From: Terebella lapidaria | Taxonomy: Eukaryota; Annelida; Polychaeta; Terebellida; Terebellidae | Direction: 5' to 3' | Length of the DNA stretch: 64,000 nt | Assembly (NCBI GenBank): GCA_949152475.1 | Contig: OX424555.1 | Span: 97,993,515 to 98,057,514 of the forward strand | In this document: one piece after another, positions 58,201-64,000 of the stretch | Position numbering within the stretch: the first letter of the stretch is position 1 | Layout: every line of letters begins with the position of its first letter | The notes under the pieces: model-generated | Databases searched by the model: none | Told to the model about the DNA's origin: nothing | Seen by the model: the letters and a program-made list of their open reading frames with translations, nothing else | Program-made: the position numbers and the translations under genes

Positions 58201-61200
58201 TGTAGTATGTTGATTCAACTCCAGGCATGAACATGATGAATGCGATATACTCTATAAAATGTACAAGTATATACACAAAAATTTAATGTACCACTTATAC
58301 CGGTAATAAATTATAAGGGACGCAGGTGCTCAGTGGATGACTTGTGCCCTAGGTGGGTGTAACAGTAACTCATATCTTAAAGGCTGTATTTAGCCACTGA
58401 TTAAATCAATGAAAACTGTGAAATACCCCAGCAATTTGAAGACATTTATAATTATGAAGGAGTGAATCCCAAGTATGTTCTTTATGTCCATGTTATAGAA
58501 GACTTGGCTTTAGATTTATGTGGCTTACATCTGTTGTCGGATCTCCACAGGAATGAAGTAGTTTCTAAGTATTTTGGTACGGAAAGGGGGAAATAATGTG
58601 ATTGGACAAGCATGTACATGTAGTGTACGAATGGAGACATGAATTTCCACTTTGTGGTTGGGTTCTCAGCTGGTGTCTCACCATAAATTGTGGAGAATCA
58701 GTTACACAAACAATTTAAAACATTTACCAGTTTTTATGAATTTTCACGCTTTCTAAAGAAGCCAGGTGTCGCAATACACAAACAGGGGAGTAACACTTGA
58801 AACAGACCCACCCATCTTCCACACTTGACGGATTTCAGGCTGTGAATTCAGACACACAATGTACCAATGTTATAATTATCAGAGCCACGAAGTCAGTTCC
58901 CACTTGATATGGCTGGCATTAAATAGGACATCAAGCTGGCAGGAAAGTACTTGGTATTTCAGTTCAATGAGCAAACAACGCAAGGTGAATAAAATTTGAT
59001 AATAAACTTAAAAATGCCAGTAAATTTTCTGTCTTTTTTCATCTTTGAATGTAACTGAAGTGTGACATTTTGCCTCACGTAAGACTATAATATCATACCT
59101 AGATCAGATACAGATAGGTGCCTATGGGGTTGTTTATGTGAGTAAGCCCCCCCTGGCTGTGTGTGTCACAGGTAACGGGGACCGTAGAACCATCCAGGGG
59201 TCGCTATGGTAACCCATCACCCCTGGTACGGACAAACACCGGCCTAATCAAAAATTAATTGTTCTTAAAATAAACTTTCTCTTGAAAAACTGGGCCTCGT
59301 AAAATAAATGTTTTTTGAGAGTTTCCATGGGTACAGTACGTTAGAATAAACCTGTACATGGCTCAACTATTATTAAGCAAATATAATTCTTAACTAAATA
59401 CTATTATTCAGTCAAAACTGCATGTGAGCGTTTGAAATGTTTCAAAATTATTAGTTTGTTTCCGTCATTGCTGTCAGGTGTCTAAGTTTCGATAGATGTT
59501 CTGTTAGTGTAATGTTTCCATGGTTACAGGTACGCCTCGTATCGTTAGTGAGGAGCAAGAAATCCGTGCCAGTGTTGACGATACAGTCGTGTTCCAGTGT
59601 GAAGTGGAAGATACAGACAGCGATACTCATCTGGTGTGTAGACCGTGGTACACCGTCTAGTTGTCATGTACAGTACCGATCTCACAAATATTCACCAGTG
59701 ATGCGAGGGTTCTATGCTACATCGTAAATGCTAGCCAGTGTGATTATTGGCGATATGAAACCAGCATCGACTAGCATGATAAAAAGAGCTTGTGTGATGT
59801 CAATGAACTAGTTGGCTGTTTGAGTTGCACAGGTTCGCTCATCTTCGGTTTATGAACTGAATTTATTAAAAGCACTGCATTTTCGCAGAACGCAATGCTA
59901 GCATTAGGCAATGCTCATACATACTGGTCATGCAAAGTAAGGCTAGCATGCGCCAAATGCAAGGTCAACATGCTAGAATCTTAAAAGTGAAGATTTGCTA
60001 AATTGGTACTGTATAGTGTATAATGCTTGCTATGTGTACAACACTATGTTACATGGTTAAAACATGATATATATTTTACATAATTTCTATGTATTTTGCT
60101 CTCAGATCCAGTGGTGGTTGCTGGATCAAAATGTCCAACTATCCAACAATGATGCTATTCTGGTGAAGGACGACCGATTTGCCATCATCCGACCTGAAGG
60201 TTTGTGATACCTGGCTGTAAGACCATGCGCTGGTGAGGTCTAACAAGCCCATGTCAGTATCAGGGTATGGTTTGCCATTCTGTGACCAGCTTGACTTCCA
60301 CCAGTACAGACTATGATCAGCAGAAAGCAAGTGTAGCTGGTTTTTTTTTGGCCACATCGCAGTCTGTTTTCTGCTTGCCGTAACATCATGGTCATTGATT
60401 TCTGCATTATTCTGTGCCCATGATGTTGTGTTATTATGATTCAATTAGGAATGCACAGCTCTGTGTGCTCAAGAAATATTGTCTCAGGTAAAGTAAAGGG
60501 TGCACGATTGATTCTTCTATATTGCTATGGTTACCTGGGGGCTACACGGTGTGGGTTTGGGACCAGGGTCAACTTAGGGAACTGCAGGGTCAAGTTCACT
60601 CAGGTCTTGTACATGTAGTGACATGTGAAAGTAGGATTATGCAAATTCTGACAACGGTCTATAATACATTATAGATGATACATTATAGAGAGCGGACTGT
60701 TCCAAGACTAATAGAAAAGTTTGATCTTCAGCATTGACAGCTGAGGCGCATGCTCAAGTGGCTGTATTCTGTAATCTGGGATATTTGAGAGCTTTCTCTA
60801 GAAGGGTTGATCCCAGGGATAAGGATACAATCTCAGGGCAGACTCGGCACTCGACCTTCCAGTGAGACCTCTGACTCCGGCGGATGATGAGTGGGTCAGG
60901 CCCCAGGAGCATGCAAGTTACCATGGATACCAGCCTGAGTGTGGCTGATTCAGCCATGTTGACTTTTGGGTCCAGGGAAACGTTTTATATCAGTTCCAGC
61001 TCTTTTATCTCGATTGAAGTCAGTAAATTTTCATGAGTTGGGGCTAGAGTTTACAAGAAATACAAGCACCTTGAAGTATGTTTGATGTTACGTCACTGAA
61101 CTTCTTCAAACATTTTTGCACTTAAACTAGCCTTGTATATTTCCTCACAGGACTGTAGCAGTTCCCTCTGTCACTTGCTCAAGCATCGCTCCCATACATC

Positions 61201-64000
61201 AGCCCTAGAGATCACAGATTTACACATCCACAGACCTGGTATAGTTGCTTGAGATCTAAGACGGAACATCAGACTTTGAGTAATTCCAGAACTCCAGATA
61301 CAAGCAAGCCGACTAACAGCCCAAAAACATGACAAAAGCTTTGCTGAACGTGTTTCATCGCCACCCGAGATCTGGGCTGTGTTTGGTCGTTTTTTCACCA
61401 GGTGTCAGCACTGTTGCAATTAATCATGAACACACAGTAACATGTTCACAGCCTCTCTAATACCAGAAGCTCAGTGATAGATAAAACAATGGTTCTACTT
61501 TTCACTGGTAGGTCCACATTGTTGTGTATTGAAACCCATTTGCAAAATGGAAACACACCCAAAATGCTAATTGTTTAGAATAAGAATGATTATATCTTGC
61601 ACATGTTACATCGATTTCAGAAAACCCTTCTCCGTCCCGTGTTGTTCATTTCCCTGCATCAGAGATTAGATAGTTGGATAATACCTCACTTTTTCCATGA
61701 GTATTTGTGGCAGGCCCCTTGGCTTTATCACTAATAGCACTGTACAGTTAGTTGAGTGTTATGTATTGAAATGATTTGAATGAATTTTTTTGTACTTTGT
61801 TGTATACTGTTATTTGTGAAGATATATGTCTAGCACAAAGCCTGTTGTGGGTATGGTATGATTGTGTATGTTTGTTTACAGGAGGGTTGGGCTTGATGAA
61901 GCACCTACAGATAGCTTCTGTGAGAGCCAGTGATGCAGGACTGTACCAATGTAAAGTGGGGAACAGCCGCCGCACACACACACTCACCATCGTAGGTCAG
62001 TCTGGCTTGACATTAACAATAGGTAAGCTAGCATTGAAAGCTTTAGATGCAAAGTCCGCTAAAGTCTACATGCATCAGTGCCAGTGACAGTGAGATCATG
62101 ATTTTTGATTGAACCTTCGCCAATGTGACAGCCTTGAGCATGTTGTGAAGTGAGCTGATAGTCGATTGTTTTCCCTTTACCAGACGCACCTGTGGTTCCA
62201 GGTCCAGGGACCATTCAGCCTTCCAACTTCACAGGTCAGTCTTATTGTCTAAATTAGAATTTCACTGCATTTGAGGTTACATACTGCTGGGTGTTGTTAT
62301 TGTTTTAGACTCATACCATTGCCATGCTTACAGCATGCTATATGTTACCATGGTTACAGACTGCTATGTGTTGCCATAGTTATAGCCTGGTATATATTGC
62401 TTTGGTTACAGACTGCTAACGGTATGTGTTGTTATAGTTACTGACTGCTATATGTTGCCATGGCTACAGACTGCTATATGTTGTTATTGTTACTGACCAA
62501 TATATGTTGCCAGGTTACAGACTGCTATATGTTGTCATGGTTATAGACTGCTATATGCAATGATATGTTACCATGGTTATAGACTGCTATATGTTGCCAT
62601 GGTTGCAGACTGCTATATGTTGCTATAGTTATAGACTGCTATATGTTGCCATGGTTGCAGACTGCTATATGTTGCTATGGTTATAGACTGCTATATTGTA
62701 CCATGGTTACAGACTAATATATGTTGTCATGGTCACAGATTGCTATAATGTTGTCATGGTCACAGATTGCTATATGTTGTCGGACTGTTATATTTTGTTT
62801 TGTTTACTGGTCGCTGTATGTTGCCATGGTTGCAGACTGTTATACATTGCCATGGTTATGGACTGCTATAATGTTGCTATGGTTACAGACTGTTTTATGT
62901 TACCATGGTTACAGATTGCTATATGTTGTCATGGTTATGGACTGTTATATTTTGTTATGTTTACTGGCCGCTGTATGTTGCCATGGTTGCAGACTGTTAT
63001 ATGTTGCCATGGTTACAGACTGCTATAATGTTGCTATGGTTACAGACTGTTTTATGTTACCATGGTTACAGATTGCTATATGTTGTTATAGTTACTGACT
63101 GCTATACTGCCATGGTTACAGACTGATATTTGTTATGTTTACTGACCACTGTATGTTGTCATGGTTACAGACTGATATGTTGTCATGGTTACAGATTGAT
63201 ATTTGTTGTCATGGTTACGGACTGTTATATTTTGTTATGTTTACTGACCGCTGTATGTTGCCATGGTTACAGACTGCTATATGTTGCCATGGTTACAGAC
63301 TGCTATATGTTGCTATGGGTATAGACTGTGACAACATATAGACTGCTATATGTTGTCATGGTTACGGACTGCTATATTTTGTTTACTGACCACTGTATGT
63401 TGCCATGGTTACAGACTGCTGTGTGGCACACGATGTGAGCGCCGCCTGTTTGCCGGTGTGTTCTCCGTCCACAGTAGACATGAACACCTTCGATGTGACG
63501 TCCTGTGCGGCCGACCTTGCGAGTCTCATTGCATGCGGGTCAGGTGAGAATCAGTAAACTCATATTTTGGTGTAAGGAGGTATCTGGTATGAGAAATATA
63601 AACACGGTAACATACTAAAATCTGAGAACATTGTGTAGGATTATTAGTTGTTGTGCACCAAGCCTTTGACTAGATGTTTTTTTCGGACAGATGAAAGGAA
63701 TCACATTCCATGTTGTCACAAGCGCTCCGTACCAAACACCTGTCTGCCTTTCTGTAACAACGGCGTGTATGACTCCTCGGATCCCATAGTCGGGATTTGT
63801 CTGTTCAGCGCTCTCTCTATCATAGAGTGCTACGAGGAAGGCAATCGTACGTAACTTGGTTTTGTGTTTATTATGGTGTGGTGAATATGACAGTTTTAAC
63901 TGTAATTTGTCATCTTCTCCTCAGACGTATTACCATCACCCCCGACACATTTCCACGTCGAGGCCCTCTCAGCCTCAGAGATCCGGGCGTCATGGCAACC
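55207..64000 (+). CDS. Ig / DB-module / fibronectin III protein (partial, 8 exons seen)
   Basis: A secreted or cell-surface protein resembling nematode IGDB-type proteins (Ig-like and fibronectin type III domain-containing protein). Exons: 55207-55267, 59530-59633, 60106-60199, 61882-61995, 62184-62234, 63415-63543, 63691-63846, 63925 to the window end. All phases agree. Residues 1-20 are a signal peptide (MGLCLWRGFLSVLLLSSAVS). An Ig domain spans about 21-124, with Cys in VVFQCEV, Trp in IQWWLLD, and the DAGLYQCKV signature. A short Pro-rich linker follows. A Cys-rich DB module spans exons 6-7 (DCC, CLPVC, CCHK, CLPFC). A fibronectin III domain then begins (LSASEIRASWQP) and is cut by the edge. 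Function is unknown, probably adhesion or matrix. Intron 5 is a minisatellite containing copies of the exon-6 acceptor. Confidence 0.82.
55268..59529 (+). other. Intron 1 of the Ig/DB/FN3 gene
   Basis: 4.26 kb with no exon I can support between the signal-peptide exon and the Ig exons. Minus-strand stretches near 56,650-56,810 (preceded by TTTCCCAG) and 57,140-57,245 are somewhat codon-like and could be exons of a nested gene, but nothing recognisable is encoded. Confidence 0.45.
62300..63414 (+). repeat. ~26-bp minisatellite carrying the exon-6 3' splice site
   Basis: Well over 30 units of TATGTTGCCATGGTTACAGACTGCTA type (given as parts: TATGTTG, CCATGGTTACAG, ACTGCTA), with some longer variants containing TTTTGTTTACTGACC. 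The array fills intron 5 and ends exactly at exon 6, whose acceptor and first codons (CCATGGTTACAG|ACTGCTGTG) are the last unit. Each unit also holds GTTGCCATGGTTAC, one base from an ideal X-box palindrome. Confidence 0.92.

Noticed and set aside
61171-61398. A 75-codon minus-strand frame in intron 3 of the Ig/DB/FN3 gene
   Set aside because: Looks like repeat-derived sequence but I could not tie it to a family; no gene evidence.
62696-63341. Plus-strand frames rich in CCHGYRLLYV-type repeats
   Set aside because: Translation of the 26-bp intronic minisatellite in several frames; no start context, no homology.

Overview
This is animal nuclear DNA. It has spliced genes with GT-AG introns, at least three families of retroelements, inverted-repeat elements and long intronic minisatellites. 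The gene content (CEP95, ASPSCR1/TUG and an Ig + DB-module + fibronectin III protein), the DIRS1-like and Ty3/Gypsy elements, and a tandem array rich in TGACCTTTGACCT point to a marine invertebrate such as a mollusc, another lophotrochozoan or a lancelet. I cannot name the species.

Layout. 1-5.5 kb: the 5' part of a minus-strand Ty3/Gypsy element that runs off the left edge and carries a nearly perfect 1,192-bp tandem duplication. 5.75-9.85 kb: a near-complete non-LTR retrotransposon (LINE, CR1/Jockey group) with a TTAC tail, followed by the end of a dispersed repeat and a hAT-like remnant. 11.0-14.2 kb: a second, scrambled copy of the same Gypsy family. 14.2-19.2 kb: non-coding, with several inverted-repeat (MITE-like) elements. 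19.2-30.4 kb: CEP95 on the plus strand, for which I derive 22 coding exons whose phases all agree (1,251 codons plus stop). 31.5-42.3 kb: ASPSCR1 (TUG) on the minus strand, convergent with CEP95. Seventeen exons are in phase; the first coding exon was not found. Its last intron holds an antisense DIRS1-like element (31,781-38,166) with identical 168-bp inverted terminal repeats. 42.6-47.2 kb: transposon debris, including a LINE tail and a third, old Gypsy copy. 47.6-50.4 kb: a dispersed repeat built around about 15 units of 134 bp. 50.6-52.2 kb: a 1.7-kb palindrome with a smaller inverted-repeat element in each arm. 55.2-64 kb: a secreted or membrane Ig/DB/FN3 protein on the plus strand, cut by the right edge.

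The most interesting signal is a recurring link between tandem repeats and splice sites. In CEP95, a 99-bp array directly continues exon 20 and copies its exon end and 5' splice site about nine times. In the Ig/DB/FN3 gene, a ~26-bp array of well over 30 units runs into exon 6, and each unit carries the 3' splice site and first codons of that exon. A third, looser case precedes CEP95 exon 14. The acceptor sequence CATGGTTACAG recurs at unrelated exons in both genes and overlaps an RFX X-box-like palindrome. All gene models are read by eye from splice signals, phase and remembered family sequences; no search was run.
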